Below, piece by piece: positions 1 to 9,699 of a stretch of 64,000 nt of DNA. Under the pieces are notes generated by a model. It was not told the origin of the DNA. It ran no database searches and saw only the letters and a list, made by a program, of their open reading frames with translations. Origin of the DNA: Rhodococcoides corynebacterioides NBRC 14404 (lineage in GTDB: Bacteria; Actinomycetota; Actinomycetes; Mycobacteriales; Mycobacteriaceae); NCBI RefSeq assembly GCF_001894765.1, contig NZ_BCWV01000004.1, positions 496,001-560,000 on the forward strand, written 5' to 3'. The position numbers and the translations under genes were made by a program. The number at the start of each line of letters is the position of its first letter. Position 1 is the stretch's first letter.

Positions 1-1
1 A

Positions 2-43
2 ATTCGTGTCACCGACACCATGACACAGGGGTACGACACGAAT
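2..43 (-). terminator. Inverted repeat downstream of proB, possible terminator
   Basis: A 9-bp inverted repeat (attcgtgtc at 2-10, gacacgaat at 35-43) with a 24-nt spacer lies just past the proB stop. A smaller GTGTC/GACAC pair (6-10, 14-18) nests inside the left part. There is no T-run. It may end the obg-proB transcript, but the window starts here and the neighbouring gene cannot be seen. Confidence 0.3.
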
Positions 44-69
44 CTCCGGGCCGATGCCGCACCCTCCGG

Positions 70-1173
70 TCAGACCGCCACGAGGTCGTCGGCATGCACG
101 ACGGGCCGCCGCGCGTCGGGCGCCAGGTCCGAGGTCGACTTCCCGAGCATTCCGGCCAGCTCGGCCGAGTCGTACGCGACCACCCCACGCGCGACCGGAG
201 TGCCGTCGTCGGCGTGCAGCGACACCACGTCGCCGGCGTCGAATGTTCCTGTCACCGAGGTGATTCCGGCGGACAACAAGGAGCGCCGCCGCCCGACGAC
301 CGCCTCGACCGCACCGGCGTCGAGCGTCAGCCCCCCGCTGGTGTCGGCGGCGTGTCGCACCCAGAACCGTCGCGCGGACAGCCGGGTCGGCCGCGCCGCG
401 AACACCGTGCCGGTCGGCCCACCGGCCAGGGCCGAGGCGGCGTCCGACGCCGCCGCGAGCAACACGGGAACTCCGGCGTCGGCCGCGAGCCGCGCCGCGG
501 ACAGCTTGGAGGCCATGCCGCCGGTGCCGAGCGCGCCACCGGAACCCGCGACCACGCCGTCGAGATCCTCGGGTCCGTCCACTTCCGGGATCAGGCGCGC
601 GGCGGGGTCCTTGCGGGGATCACCGTCGTACAGACCGTCGACGTCGGACAGCAGAACCAGCGCGTCCGCGCCCACGAGGTGGGCGACCAGCGCCGCGAGC
701 CGGTCGTTGTCGCCGAAGCGGATCTCGGTGGTCGCCACGGTGTCGTTCTCGTTGACCACGGCCACCGCGCCGAGCGACCGCAACCGGTCGAGCGTCCGCT
801 GAGCATTGCGATGGTTGGCGCGACGGGCGATGTCCTCGGCCGTCAACAGCACCTGCCCGACGGTCCGACCGTGGCGGGCGAACGACGTGCCCCACGCGTG
901 CGCCAACGCCAACTGACCCACGCTCGCCGCAGCCTGCTTGGTGGCCAGATCCCGCGGGCGACGTCGCAACCCGAGGGGGGCCATGCCCGCCCCGATCGCA
1001 CCCGACGAGACGACCACGACGTCCGAGCCGCGACGCATCCGCGCCTCGATGGCGTCGGCCAGGGCGTCGAGACGCCCCACGTCGAGCCCCTCTGCCATCG
1101 AGGTCAGCGCCGACGATCCGATCTTCACCACCACGGACCGTGCGGCCGCGATGGTCTCCCGCGTTCCGGTCAC
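70..1173 (-). CDS. proB: Glutamate 5-kinase
   Basis: ProB phosphorylates glutamate to glutamyl 5-phosphate, the first step of proline synthesis in the cytoplasm. The 367-aa product has the usual family length. The amino-acid-kinase fold starts with [11 protein letters not shown] near residue 10. The substrate-site segments [19 protein letters not shown] and [12 protein letters not shown] are present, and a C-terminal PUA domain covers about residues 280-367. The start is a GTG at 1173 whose GTGA overlaps the obg stop codon, so translation is probably coupled to obg. A longer in-frame reading upstream runs through obg in the wrong frame and was discarded. The obg-proB order matches mycobacteria. 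Confidence 0.95.
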   Translation of the reverse strand: MTGTRETIAAARSVVVKIGSSALTSMAEGLDVGRLDALADAIEARMRRGSDVVVVSSGAIGAGMAPLGLRRRPRDLATKQAAASVGQLALAHAWGTSFARHGRTVGQVLLTAEDIARRANHRNAQRTLDRLRSLGAVAVVNENDTVATTEIRFGDNDRLAALVAHLVGADALVLLSDVDGLYDGDPRKDPAARLIPEVDGPEDLDGVVAGSGGALGTGGMASKLSAARLAADAGVPVLLAAASDAASALAGGPTGTVFAARPTRLSARRFWVRHAADTSGGLTLDAGAVEAVVGRRRSLLSAGITSVTGTFDAGDVVSLHADDGTPVARGVVAYDSAELAGMLGKSTSDLAPDARRPVVHADDLVAV

Positions 1174-2621
1174 TGCTCGTCGGTGTCCAGCCCTCGGCGG
1201 ACCCGACGCGCATGCTTGCGCTCGGCCGCACCGATGCGGTCCACCTGGTCGATACGCGAGTCGGTGCCGCGCCCGGTAAGCGTGACCTCGACGCCCGCGG
1301 GAGTCTGCGGCTCCCAGTCGAAGCTGACGTCGCCGATGGTGACGGGTGCGCCGGGCTGAGCACCCTGCTTGACCAGCTCGTCCTCGACCCCGAGTCGCGC
1401 GAGGCGGTCCGCGAGGTAGCCCACGGCCTCGTCGTTGTCGAACGCGGTCTGCTTGACCCACCGCTCGGGTCGCTCGCCGCGCACGATGAAGCCGCCCGGC
1501 TCGTCGGGATCGGCGATGACACTGAAGCCCGCGCGATCCGTCGCGACCGGCCGAATGACCTGACGACGCGGGGCCGCCTTCGGGTGGTCGCGACGGTACT
1601 GCGCCACCAGCTCGGCCAGGGCGAAGGTCAACGGCCGCAGGCCTTCTCGGCTGACGGCCGAGATGGTGAACACCGGCCATCCCTTGGCCTCGAAATCGGG
1701 GCGCACCATCTCCGCTAGTTCCGCGGCCTCGGGCACGTCGACCTTGTTCAGCACCACGATGCGGGGCCGGTCCGCCAGGTCACCCAGGCTCGCATCGCCC
1801 GACAGCGCGGGCACGTACGCCGCGAGTTCGGCTTCGAGTGCCTCGACGTCCGACACCGGGTCGCGACCGGGATCGAGGGTGGCGCAGTCGACCACGTGGG
1901 CCAGCACGGCGCACCGCTCGAGGTGACGCAGGAAGTCGAGACCGAGCCCCTTGCCCTGGCTCGCACCCGGAATCAGACCCGGCACGTCGGCGACGGTGAA
2001 CGTGGTCTCGCCGCTGGACACCACCCCGAGGTTCGGCACGAGCGTCGTGAAGGGGTAGTCCGCGATCTTCGGCTTGGCCGCCGAGAGCACCGACACCAGC
2101 GACGACTTCCCGGCGCTGGGGAACCCGACCAGGCCGACGTCCGCGACGGACTTCAGCTCGAGAACCAGATCGCGTTCCTCGCCGTCCTCGCCGAGCAGCG
2201 CGAAGCCCGGCGCCTTGCGGGCGCGGGACGCGAGCGCCGCGTTGCCGAGGCCACCGCGGCCGCCGGCCGCCGCCTCGAACCGGGTGCCCTCTCCGATCAT
2301 GTCGGCGAGGATCCGGCCGTCCTTGTCCAGCACGACGGTGCCGTCGGGCACGCGCAGAATCAGGTCCTCGCCGATGGCCCCGTCGCGGTTGCTACCGGCG
2401 CCCTGCGTGCCGTTGCCGCCCCTCGCGTACGGGTGGAAGTGGAAGTCGAGGAGGGTGTGGACACCCGAGTCGACGACGAGCACGACGTTGCCGCCGCGCC
2501 CGCCGTTACCGCCGTCGGGGCCGCCGAGCGGCTTGAACTTCTCCCGATGCACGGACGAGCATCCGTTGCCGCCCTTTCCTGCACTGACGTGCAGAGTGAC
2601 GCGGTCGACGAAGCGCGACAT
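1170..2621 (-). CDS. obg: Obg family GTPase (CgtA)
   Basis: Obg is an essential ribosome-associated GTPase acting in large-subunit maturation and stress responses. The 483-aa protein has three expected parts. The glycine-rich Obg fold fills about residues 1-158 ([26 protein letters not shown]). The G domain follows, with P-loop GFPSAGKSS near 165-173, [10 protein letters not shown] and NKVD. The OCT domain lies near 330-430 and ends with an acidic tail. The start ATG at 2621 follows a GGAAGGACC ribosome site; an upstream in-frame methionine was rejected because the Obg fold begins at MSRFVDRV. It sits downstream of rplU-rpmA, as in many bacteria, but a strong hairpin pair separates it from rpmA. 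Confidence 0.96.
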   Translation of the reverse strand: MSRFVDRVTLHVSAGKGGNGCSSVHREKFKPLGGPDGGNGGRGGNVVLVVDSGVHTLLDFHFHPYARGGNGTQGAGSNRDGAIGEDLILRVPDGTVVLDKDGRILADMIGEGTRFEAAAGGRGGLGNAALASRARKAPGFALLGEDGEERDLVLELKSVADVGLVGFPSAGKSSLVSVLSAAKPKIADYPFTTLVPNLGVVSSGETTFTVADVPGLIPGASQGKGLGLDFLRHLERCAVLAHVVDCATLDPGRDPVSDVEALEAELAAYVPALSGDASLGDLADRPRIVVLNKVDVPEAAELAEMVRPDFEAKGWPVFTISAVSREGLRPLTFALAELVAQYRRDHPKAAPRRQVIRPVATDRAGFSVIADPDEPGGFIVRGERPERWVKQTAFDNDEAVGYLADRLARLGVEDELVKQGAQPGAPVTIGDVSFDWEPQTPAGVEVTLTGRGTDSRIDQVDRIGAAERKHARRVRRGLDTDEQ

Positions 2622-2672
2622 GGGAGAGGTCCTTCCGAGCGGGTGACGCGAGTGGTGACTGGTGGGGAAAAG

Positions 2673-2756
2673 CCGACAGGGGCGGCCGGAGAGCACAAGC
2701 CCTCCGAGCCGCCCCTGTCGGGAACGTGTCGGTCAGCGGGAAGCACGGCTTCCCGC
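2673..2756 (-). terminator. Tandem hairpins between rpmA and obg
   Basis: Two inverted repeats fill the rpmA-obg gap. The first after rpmA is a perfect 9-bp stem (2736-2744 with 2748-2756, loop ACG). The second is a 19-20 nt GC-rich stem with one bulge (2673-2691 with 2702-2721), followed on the minus strand by CTTTTCC. The second resembles an intrinsic terminator, probably partial, since obg lies just downstream. This would let ribosomal-protein and obg expression differ. Confidence 0.6.
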
Positions 2757-2771
2757 GGTGCCGCAGGAGGA

Positions 2772-3035
2772 TCAGACCTCTGCGGCGGCCGGAACGATGT
2801 TGACGGTCTTGCGGCCGCGCTTGGTGCCGAACAGGACCGAGCCCGCAGCGAGGGCGAAGAGCGTGTCGTCGCCGCCACGGCCGACGTTCACGCCGGGGTG
2901 GAAGTGCGTGCCACGCTGACGAACCAGGATCTCGCCTGCGTTGACGTCCTGGCCGCCGAAACGCTTGACGCCGAGTCGCTGAGCGTTGGAATCGCGACCG
3001 TTGCGTGAGCTGGACGCGCCCTTCTTGTGTGCCAT
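2772..3035 (-). CDS. rpmA: 50S ribosomal protein L27
   Basis: L27 is a large-subunit protein whose N-terminus reaches the peptidyl-transferase centre. The 87-aa product starts [16 protein letters not shown], the conserved L27 N-terminus with no Firmicute-type cleavable leader, and contains LGVKRFGGQ and RGTHFHPG. It lies 47 bp downstream of rplU and is surely co-transcribed with it. Length and motifs are fully typical. Confidence 0.98.
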   Translation of the reverse strand: MAHKKGASSSRNGRDSNAQRLGVKRFGGQDVNAGEILVRQRGTHFHPGVNVGRGGDDTLFALAAGSVLFGTKRGRKTVNIVPAAAEV

Positions 3036-3082
3036 GAGAAACCCTCCGGGGTCGGTAGAGAGATCGAGAACGTCGGACGACG

Positions 3083-3394
3083 TCAGTTGATGCCGGTGAC
3101 CTTGAGGACGGTCAGCTTCTGCCGGTGTCCCTGACGCTTGTGGTAGCCGGTCTTGTTCTTGAACTTGTGGATACGGATCTTCGGGCCCTTGGTGTGCTCG
3201 ACGATCTCGCCGGCGACCGACACCTTGGCCAGCTTGTCGGCGTCGGTGGTCAGCTCCGCGCCGTCGACGACGAGAACCGGGTCAAGCGAGACGGCCGTGC
3301 CGGGCTCTCCCCCGATCTTCTCGACCTTGACGAGGTCACCCACTGCGACCTTGTACTGCTTTCCGCCGGTCTTGACGATCGCGTACGTTGCCAT
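3083..3394 (-). CDS. rplU: 50S ribosomal protein L21
   Basis: L21 is a large-subunit protein that binds 23S rRNA. The 103-aa product begins [16 protein letters not shown] and ends [14 protein letters not shown], the conserved L21 termini. The ATG at 3394 was chosen over an in-frame upstream methionine because the family begins exactly here and AAGGGGTGG lies upstream. It is first in the rplU-rpmA(-obg-proB) unit, with a leader of roughly 180 nt back to the predicted promoter. Confidence 0.98.
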   Translation of the reverse strand: MATYAIVKTGGKQYKVAVGDLVKVEKIGGEPGTAVSLDPVLVVDGAELTTDADKLAKVSVAGEIVEHTKGPKIRIHKFKNKTGYHKRQGHRQKLTVLKVTGIN

Positions 3395-3584
3395 CGGACG
3401 GCCACCCCTTGCTTGTCGAACGTGCTCGCTCCCCTGTGTGGGGGCGACTGGTCTCTCGGCGCGACACGACCTCCGGCGAACCGGGGGGCGTCGCATCCAG
3501 TGATGATCTGCTGGTCGGCACAGCGAGCGGGACCCACCCGAGAGATGGGCACGACACGACCGCGTCGCCGACAGCGACCGTCCA

Positions 3585-3614
3585 AGATTACGGGAGAGCG
3601 TCGTGCCGGGTCAA
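3585..3614 (-). promoter_or_regulatory. Predicted promoter of rplU-rpmA
   Basis: On the minus strand TTGACC (3609-3614), an 18-bp spacer and TAATCT (3585-3590) form a good sigma-A type promoter (TAnnnT -10). It would start transcription near 3578 and give a leader of about 180 nt before rplU. Such long leaders upstream of rplU are known in other bacteria (L21 leader). I did not establish a leader fold here. Confidence 0.6.
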
Positions 3615-3649
3615 ACCGGCGACGCCCCACCCCTCGGACATACCTCTCC

Positions 3650-6600
3650 CTAATCCTCCACCGGCGGACCGGCGGGCCGACCTGCGGCGCGACGACGCGG
3701 ACGACGCACCGGTGCGGCCGCCGACGCGGACGCCACTCCTCCGGTGGTGACCGAGGTGTCGGCCACGGACTCCGCGGACGCCGCTGCAGTCGTACTCTCG
3801 GGCGCCGAGTCCTTCGACGACGAGTCGCCGGACAAGTCCCCGGACGAGTCCTGAGCCGGAACGACGATCACCGTGCCGGCAGCATCGCCGGCCGGCGCGG
3901 CGGCCGCACGGGCGACCCGTCGCGCACGACGCGGCCGTGCCGCCGGCTGGGTCGGCTCCACCGCGGGTTCTTCCGGCTGGGCTGCCGCGTCCACGGTGCT
4001 CGCGGCCCACACTGCCTCGACGGCTGCCTCGGCGTCGGCGACGGGGTCGCCCGCCCCCTCGGCGACGGGGTCACCGGTGACGTCGGCGTCGGCGGAACTG
4101 TCCTCGTGGTGGTGAGTCGCCATCGCGAGGGCGACGGGATGCGGCTGACGCGGAGTGCCCTTCGACTCGGCGGTGGCCGACGCGGCGGAGTCCGGGGCCG
4201 CCCCGGACTCGGTGTCGACCGTGGTCTCGGTTTCGGTGTCCGACGACTTGTCGCGGTCGGCGGATCGCCCGCCCCGCTTCCGTCGCGACCCACTCTGCTG
4301 ATCGCGCGATCCACGCCCGCCGTCGTCCTTGGCCGTCTCCACGGGGAACTGGTGGACGACGATGCCGCGGCCGTGGCAGTGCTCGCAGGTGGTCGAGAAC
4401 GCCTCGATCAGCCCGGTGCCCATGCGCTTGCGCGTCATCTGGACCAGGCCGAGCGAGGTCACCTCGGACACCTGGTGGCGCGTGCGGTCCCGGCCGAGCG
4501 CCTCGGTGAGACGGCGCAGCACCAGGTCACGGTTGGATTCGAGAACCATGTCGATGAAGTCGACGACGATCATGCCGCCGATGTCGCGCAGCCGCATCTG
4601 GCGCACGACCTCCTCGGCCGCCTCCAGGTTGTTCCGCGTGACCGTCTCCTCGAGGTTGCCGCCCTCGCCGGTGAACTTGCCGGTGTTGACGTCGACGACG
4701 GTCATCGCCTCGGTGCGGTCGATCACCAGGGTGCCGCCGGACGGCAGCCACACCTTGCGATCGAGCGCCTTGGCCAGCTGTTCGTCGATGCGGTACGCGG
4801 CGAAGACGTCGACGTTCTTGGACGTCGATTCGTAGCGCGTCACCTTCGGCAGCATGTCCGGCGCCACGGCCTCGATGTAGCTCTGCACGGTCGACCACGC
4901 GCGCTCGCCCTCGATGACCAGGCCCGAGAAGTCCTCGTTGAACAGGTCGCGCACGACCTTGACCAGCAGGTCCGGCTCTTCGTACAGGGTGACCGGCGAC
5001 GATCCCTTGCTCGACTCGGCGTTCGAGGACCGCTCCTGGATGGTCGCCCACTGCGCCTGCAGCCGGGTGACGTCGCGCTCGAGCTCCTCGGCACTGACAC
5101 CTTCGGACGCGGTGCGGATGATGACGCCGGCGTCGGCGGGGACGATGTCGCGCAGGATGTCCTTGAGCCGCTTGCGCTCGTTGTCGGGCAGCTTGCGACT
5201 GATGCCCGTCGACGACCCACCCGGCACGTACACCAGGAAGCGGCCGGCCAGCGAGATCTGCGTGGTGAGACGTGCGCCCTTGTGGCCGACGGGGTCCTTG
5301 GAGACCTGCACCAATACCTGGTCGCCCGACTTCAGCGCCTGCTCGATCTTGCGGCTGTTGCCGCCCAGACCGGCAGCGTCCCAGTCCACCTCGCCGGCGT
5401 AGAGCACGCCGTTGCGGCCCTTGCCGATGTCGATGAACGCCGCCTCCATCGAGGGCAGCACGTTCTGGACGCGGCCCAGGTAGATGTTGCCGACGATCGA
5501 GCCCGACGACGTGCTGGTGACGAAGTGCTCCACCAGGACACCGTCCTCGAGCACCCCCACCTGCGTCAGATCGGGGTGACCGGCCAGCGACTTCTCCCGG
5601 ACGACCATGGTGCGGTCGACCGCCTCCCGACGCGCGAGGAACTCGGATTCGGTGAGGATCGGCGGGCGGCGCCGTCCGGCGTCCCGGCCGTCCCGACGTC
5701 GCTGCCGCTTGGCCTCGAGTCGGGTCGATCCCGAGATGCCCTGCACCTCGTCCTTCTTGGCGCGCTGGCGCGGCTCACGCTCGTGCACGACCGTGTTCGG
5801 CGGATCGTCCTCGCCGGTGGTGTCGTCTCCGTCGCCACCGCCGCTCTTCCGGCGACGCCGACGACGCCGACGACGACTGGCCGACTCTCCGCCGGTCTCG
5901 TCGGAGTCGGTGGCGCCGTCCTGCGTGTCGTCGGACTCGTCGGACTCCGCCGACGTGTCGGCGGCCTCCGAGGTGTCGGAGGTGTCGGGGGTGTCGGCGT
6001 CGGTGCCACCGGTCGACTCCTCGGCCGTGTCGCCGCTGTCGGCGCTCTTCTGTCCGCCGCGGCGGCTCCGACGGCGACCACGCCGGGGAGCGTCCGTGGA
6101 GTCGGCACCCTCGGCGGCGACGTCGGGGGCAGCCGCCTCGCCGGACGCAGAGTCGTCGGTGGCAGCGTCGTCGGTGGTGGCCGACTCGGTAGGGGTGGCC
6201 GTGTCCGGACCGTCGGCCGAGGCCGTACGCGACGATGCGGTCGTCGACGCGTCCGCGTCGTCGCCCGACTCTGCGCCGTTCTCGCCGGTCTCGTCGCCAC
6301 CGGTGTCACCACGGCCGCGGCCACGGCCGCGTCGTCCGCGACGACGGCGACGCGGACCGTTGCCGGACTCGCTGTCGTCCTGGTCGGACTCGCCGCGGGG
6401 GGAATCGTTCTGCGCTGTCTCGCTCTGCGCTGTCTCGTTCTGCGCCGACACGCTCTGCGCGGGGTCGGCCTGCGCGGTGTCGCTCGCTGCGCCCTCGGTC
6501 GCGTCGGCGGCCGACGTGTCGCCTGCGGGCTCGGCCGGAGCGGCCTTGCGCGTCGAGGCGCGACGCCGGCGCGGCGCCTCGGGTGCGGGCTCGGGCTGGA

Positions 6601-6988
6601 GGAAGAGCGGCACCTCGGCGGGCCGCGAGTCCGGGGCGGGCGCCTCGGACTCGTCCGGCGCGGTCGTCGCCGGAGCCGAAGTGAAGAGGTCCGGCTCGGT
6701 CGCGGACACAGGGCTCTCGTCGGCGGTGGACGCTCCGGCCTGCTCCTCGGCGGGGATCTCGACCACGTCGGGACCGGCGGTGGCGAGAGCATCCGCCACG
6801 GGGACGTCGAACGCGTCGGCCACCGTCTCGGCGTCCACACGCACGACGCTGGACTGCACGCTGCGCACGTCCTTGCCCATCTCGGCGAGTTGGGCGACGA
6901 CCTGCTTGCTGGTCACTCCCAGCAGCTTGGCCAGGGCATGAACGCGGATACGTTCGGGGAAAGTTCTGGGGGCCTCGTGATCGGCCAC
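3650..6988 (-). CDS. rne: Ribonuclease E/G family endoribonuclease
   Basis: RNase E initiates mRNA decay and rRNA processing. The 1112-aa protein starts at a GTG (6988) with GAGGAG 6 nt upstream. Its first ~50 residues (RIRVHALAKLLGVTSKQVV) resemble the IF2_N helical module of initiation factor 2. A long acidic, low-complexity stretch follows to ~450. The core is typical: S1 domain near 490-560 (GSIVGNIYLGRVQNVLP), catalytic VVDVNTGKFTGEGG near 766 and VVDFIDM near 811, and the Zn-link CEHCHGRG near 866. The Arg/Ala-rich tail to 1112 is likely disordered RNA- or partner-binding sequence. Gene order rne-ndk-DUF4233-folC-valS matches mycobacteria. Confidence 0.95.
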   Translation of the reverse strand: MADHEAPRTFPERIRVHALAKLLGVTSKQVVAQLAEMGKDVRSVQSSVVRVDAETVADAFDVPVADALATAGPDVVEIPAEEQAGASTADESPVSATEPDLFTSAPATTAPDESEAPAPDSRPAEVPLFLQPEPAPEAPRRRRASTRKAAPAEPAGDTSAADATEGAASDTAQADPAQSVSAQNETAQSETAQNDSPRGESDQDDSESGNGPRRRRRGRRGRGRGRGDTGGDETGENGAESGDDADASTTASSRTASADGPDTATPTESATTDDAATDDSASGEAAAPDVAAEGADSTDAPRRGRRRSRRGGQKSADSGDTAEESTGGTDADTPDTSDTSEAADTSAESDESDDTQDGATDSDETGGESASRRRRRRRRRKSGGGDGDDTTGEDDPPNTVVHEREPRQRAKKDEVQGISGSTRLEAKRQRRRDGRDAGRRRPPILTESEFLARREAVDRTMVVREKSLAGHPDLTQVGVLEDGVLVEHFVTSTSSGSIVGNIYLGRVQNVLPSMEAAFIDIGKGRNGVLYAGEVDWDAAGLGGNSRKIEQALKSGDQVLVQVSKDPVGHKGARLTTQISLAGRFLVYVPGGSSTGISRKLPDNERKRLKDILRDIVPADAGVIIRTASEGVSAEELERDVTRLQAQWATIQERSSNAESSKGSSPVTLYEEPDLLVKVVRDLFNEDFSGLVIEGERAWSTVQSYIEAVAPDMLPKVTRYESTSKNVDVFAAYRIDEQLAKALDRKVWLPSGGTLVIDRTEAMTVVDVNTGKFTGEGGNLEETVTRNNLEAAEEVVRQMRLRDIGGMIVVDFIDMVLESNRDLVLRRLTEALGRDRTRHQVSEVTSLGLVQMTRKRMGTGLIEAFSTTCEHCHGRGIVVHQFPVETAKDDGGRGSRDQQSGSRRKRGGRSADRDKSSDTETETTVDTESGAAPDSAASATAESKGTPRQPHPVALAMATHHHEDSSADADVTGDPVAEGAGDPVADAEAAVEAVWAASTVDAAAQPEEPAVEPTQPAARPRRARRVARAAAAPAGDAAGTVIVVPAQDSSGDLSGDSSSKDSAPESTTAAASAESVADTSVTTGGVASASAAAPVRRPRRRAAGRPAGPPVED
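6401..6475 (-). repeat. 15-bp minisatellite inside rne (five AQxxx units)
   Basis: Five tandem 15-bp units keep CTGCGC (plus strand) at exact 15-bp spacing (6410, 6425, 6440, 6455, 6470). They encode AQADP, AQSVS, AQNET, AQSET and AQNDS in the disordered N-terminal part of RNase E. The period is a multiple of three, so unit gain or loss keeps the frame. Confidence 0.85.
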
Positions 6989-7373
6989 GTGTTCTCCTCG
7001 GGGCCCCGGGCGCGGTCGTCGCGAACGGTCGGCCCCTGGTGGGGGCTTCGTCCGTCGACACGACACGCGGCCACGCGGGTGCCTTGGTCTGTTCGCGGAA
7101 CCCGGGCGGGTTCGACGAGGTCGGGTTGCATCTCGGCCCGTCGCCGACCGGAACGGTCGCCGACGGGTACCGCGAATGCCTGGGCGGATGGCCGGTCCGA
7201 TCGCCTCGTCCTCAGCGTCGGCGTCCGTCGAGGTGCCGGGGCACGACGACCGACGCGCGGTCCGCGATGACGGGCACCGGGTGCCGTGGATGTCATCCGG
7301 TCGCCTGCGCGTGGTGCGCGCCGCGACCTCCGTCAGTATCCCACACGGATGCGTTCACCCACGCCACCCGTGG
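6989..7373 (-). promoter_or_regulatory. Long non-coding region upstream of rne (probable 5' leader)
   Basis: About 385 bp between the rne start and the ndk terminator hold no credible gene; the frames crossing it lack a start or ribosome site and resemble nothing. On the minus strand GATACT (7335-7340) is a possible -10 with no clear -35, implying a leader near 340 nt. A strong hairpin (7137-7149 with 7155-7167, 12 of 13 pairs, 5-nt loop) lies inside. E. coli rne has a long structured leader used for autoregulation; similar use here is inference. Confidence 0.45.
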
Positions 7374-7409
7374 CCGGGAACGGTCGCCCGAGGTGTCGAC
7401 CGTTCCCGG
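7374..7409 (-). terminator. Terminator-like hairpin after ndk
   Basis: A perfect 13-bp inverted repeat (ccgggaacggtcg at 7374-7386, cgaccgttcccgg at 7397-7409) with a 10-nt loop begins 10 bp after the ndk stop. It lacks a T-run, as is common for actinobacterial terminators, and probably ends the S9 peptidase-valS-folC-DUF4233-ndk transcript. Confidence 0.75.
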
Positions 7410-7419
7410 GCGGACGGCA

Positions 7420-7833
7420 TCAGCCCAGTTCGGGGAACCAGATGGCGATCTCCCGGGCGGCGGATTCCGGCGAGTCCGATCCGTGCACCAGGTTCTGCTG
7501 GCCGTCGAGTGCGAGGTCGGCGCGAATCGTGCCGGGCACGGCCTTGGCCACCGGGTCGGTACCGCCGGCGATCTGTCGGAATGCCGCGATCGCGCGCGGG
7601 CCTTCGAGCACGGCGGCGACCAGTGGGCCGGAGGTGATGAACTCGAGGAGTTCGGGGAAGAAGGACTTCTCGGCGTGCTCGGCGTAGTGCTGCGTCGCGT
7701 CCTCCTCGGACACGGTGAGCATCTTCAGAGCGACGATGTCCAGGCCCTTGCGTTCGACCCGGCCGAGGATCTCTCCGACGAACTTGCGGGCGACGCCGTC
7801 GGGCTTGATCAGTACGAGAGTGCGTTCGGTCAC
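7420..7833 (-). CDS. ndk: Nucleoside-diphosphate kinase
   Basis: Ndk moves the gamma-phosphate from ATP to other nucleoside diphosphates through a phosphohistidine. The 137-aa protein matches the family length. It opens with [20 protein letters not shown] and carries the active-site motif NLVHGSDS with His117. It ends the operon, 22 bp after the DUF4233 gene and just before a strong hairpin. Nothing unusual was seen. Confidence 0.97.
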   Translation of the reverse strand: MTERTLVLIKPDGVARKFVGEILGRVERKGLDIVALKMLTVSEEDATQHYAEHAEKSFFPELLEFITSGPLVAAVLEGPRAIAAFRQIAGGTDPVAKAVPGTIRADLALDGQQNLVHGSDSPESAAREIAIWFPELG

Positions 7834-7855
7834 GCGGCAGAGCCTAGCGTCCGGG

Positions 7856-8263
7856 TCACTCGCGCTGACTGGGCAGGCGTCCCTCCGCGATGCGCTTGCG
7901 CAGATCGCGGCGAAGGTAGATCAGGTACGCCCACACACAGGAGAAGAGCAGCCCCACGATCGCGATCGACGGATGGGCCAGGAATCCCACGATCACCAGC
8001 ACCTGCAGAGCGACGTCGAACTGCAGGGCCCACGGCCGCCCCTGCAGACCGGCCCCGAGAAGCATGACGAGTCCGAGTCCGACGATGTAGGTCCCGCTGA
8101 TCCAGGACAGACCGCCGCCGACGGTCGCGACGACGGGCAACGCCAGGAAGACCACGATGGCCTCGAGAACCAGGGTGCCGGCGCAGACGCCGCGAAACCC
8201 TTTCCACGGGTCACGGGCGGGCGGCGGAACGGACCCGCCGTCGGGGGTCGGAGCGGTGGTCAT
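7856..8263 (-). CDS. DUF4233 small membrane protein
   Basis: This 135-aa protein has a proline-rich cytoplasmic start (residues 1-20), the conserved segment [20 protein letters not shown], and four predicted membrane helices (about 27-47, 53-72, 80-97 and 100-118), then a basic tail. It fits DUF4233, a family almost always placed between folC and ndk in mycolata (M. tuberculosis Rv2446c). Its start codon overlaps the folC stop by 4 nt (ATGA), so it is coupled to folC. Function is unknown; the coupling is the only clue. Confidence 0.85.
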   Translation of the reverse strand: MTTAPTPDGGSVPPPARDPWKGFRGVCAGTLVLEAIVVFLALPVVATVGGGLSWISGTYIVGLGLVMLLGAGLQGRPWALQFDVALQVLVIVGFLAHPSIAIVGLLFSCVWAYLIYLRRDLRKRIAEGRLPSQRE

Positions 8264-9699
8264 GCGGGGTCCTTCCCGAAGAGGGTGCGTGCGGCGCCGG
8301 CGGTGACCACCGACCCGGTGACGACGACGCCCGCACCGGACACCGCCTCTCCCTCGTCCGCGACGTCCTCGGCGATGCCGATGGCGATCTCGAGCGCGTC
8401 GGGCAGGGTCTCGGCGACCACGACGCGCTCGTCACCGAACTTGGCGACGGCGGCATCGGCGAGGGCGTCGACCTCGAGGCCGCGCGGCGACCCGTTGGTG
8501 GTGACGACGATCTCGTCGAAGACCGGCTCGAGGGCGGTGAGAATGCCGTCGACGTCCTTGTCCTTCATCACCGCGACGACGCCGACGAGCTTGCGGAAGT
8601 CGAACTCCTCGCCGAGGGTCGTCGCGAGCGCCGCGGCGCCGTGCGGATTGTGAGCGGCGTCGACGAAGACGGTGGGCGCGTTCCGCACGCGTTCGAGCCG
8701 CCCCGGATTGACGACGCCGGCGAACCCCTCGCGGACGGTGTCGAGGTCGAGGCCGCGGTCGGCGCCCGCCCCGAAGAACGCCTCGACGGCCGCGAGGGCG
8801 ACGGACGCGTTCCGGGCCTGGTGGGCACCGTGCAACGGCAGGAAGATGTCGTCGTAGACCCCGCCGAGCCCGCGAAGGTCGAGCTGTTGTCCACCGACGG
8901 CGACGCGGCGCGAGAGCACGACGAACTCGGACCCGGCCCGCGCGACGGCGGCGTCGGACTCGACGGCCCGGCGCAGGATCACCTCCATGGCCTCGGGCTG
9001 CTGCTCGTCGACGATCACGACGGTGTCGACGGGGTCGAGCCGCTCGGGCGCACGCTTGACGATGCCCGCCTTCTCCCCCGCGATGGACGCGAGATCGTCG
9101 CCGAGGTACTCGGTGTGGTCCATCCCGACCGGGGTGATGACGGCGACCTGCGCGTCGACGACGTTGGTGGCGTCCCACGTGCCGCCGAGTCCGACCTCGA
9201 CGGCGGCGACGTCGACGGGAGCCTCGGCGAACGCGGCGAACGCCATCGCGGTCACCACCTCGAACTTGCTCATCGCGGGTCCACCGGCGGCCTGGCTGCG
9301 CTCGTCGATCATCTCGACGTACGGCAGGACGTCGCGGTAGGTGTCGACGTACTCACGCGGCGTGAGCGGCACCCCGTCGATCGCGATGCGTTCGGTTGCG
9401 AGCTGCAGGTGGGGACTGGTGGTGCGGCCGGTCCGGCGATGGAACGCCCGGAGCAACGACTCGATCATGCGAGTGACCGACGTCTTGCCGTTGGTGCCCG
9501 CGACGTGGATGGCCGGGTAGCTCGCCTGCGGCGACCCGAGCAGATCCATCAGGGCCCGGATGCGGGTGAGCGACGGCTCGATGGTGGTCTCGCCCCACCG
9601 GCGGTCCAGCTCCGACTCCACCAGGGTGAACTCGGCGAGATCCACCGGCGACGGCGCGGCGGAGGTTCCGCCCGCCGCGCCGTCGACCGGGCCGGTCAC
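8260..9699 (-). CDS. folC: Folylpolyglutamate synthase / dihydrofolate synthase
   Basis: FolC adds glutamate to dihydropteroate and then to folates, keeping them in the cell. The 479-aa protein has the Mur-ligase-like P-loop [16 protein letters not shown] (Lys72), [23 protein letters not shown] and DAAHNPHG. The N-terminal ~25 residues form an extra Ala/Pro-rich leader. The start is a GTG whose GTGA overlaps the valS stop, and the 3' end overlaps the next gene by 4 nt, so valS, folC and DUF4233 form one coupled unit. The family may be bifunctional; substrate range cannot be read from sequence. Confidence 0.95.
   Translation of the reverse strand: MTGPVDGAAGGTSAAPSPVDLAEFTLVESELDRRWGETTIEPSLTRIRALMDLLGSPQASYPAIHVAGTNGKTSVTRMIESLLRAFHRRTGRTTSPHLQLATERIAIDGVPLTPREYVDTYRDVLPYVEMIDERSQAAGGPAMSKFEVVTAMAFAAFAEAPVDVAAVEVGLGGTWDATNVVDAQVAVITPVGMDHTEYLGDDLASIAGEKAGIVKRAPERLDPVDTVVIVDEQQPEAMEVILRRAVESDAAVARAGSEFVVLSRRVAVGGQQLDLRGLGGVYDDIFLPLHGAHQARNASVALAAVEAFFGAGADRGLDLDTVREGFAGVVNPGRLERVRNAPTVFVDAAHNPHGAAALATTLGEEFDFRKLVGVVAVMKDKDVDGILTALEPVFDEIVVTTNGSPRGLEVDALADAAVAKFGDERVVVAETLPDALEIAIGIAEDVADEGEAVSGAGVVVTGSVVTAGAARTLFGKDPA

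Noticed and set aside
3125-7270. 1381-codon open frame on the plus strand opposite rne
   Set aside because: It is a GC-skew shadow of rne and its flanks, with no recognisable protein, no ribosome site, and composition dominated by Arg, Gly and Val.
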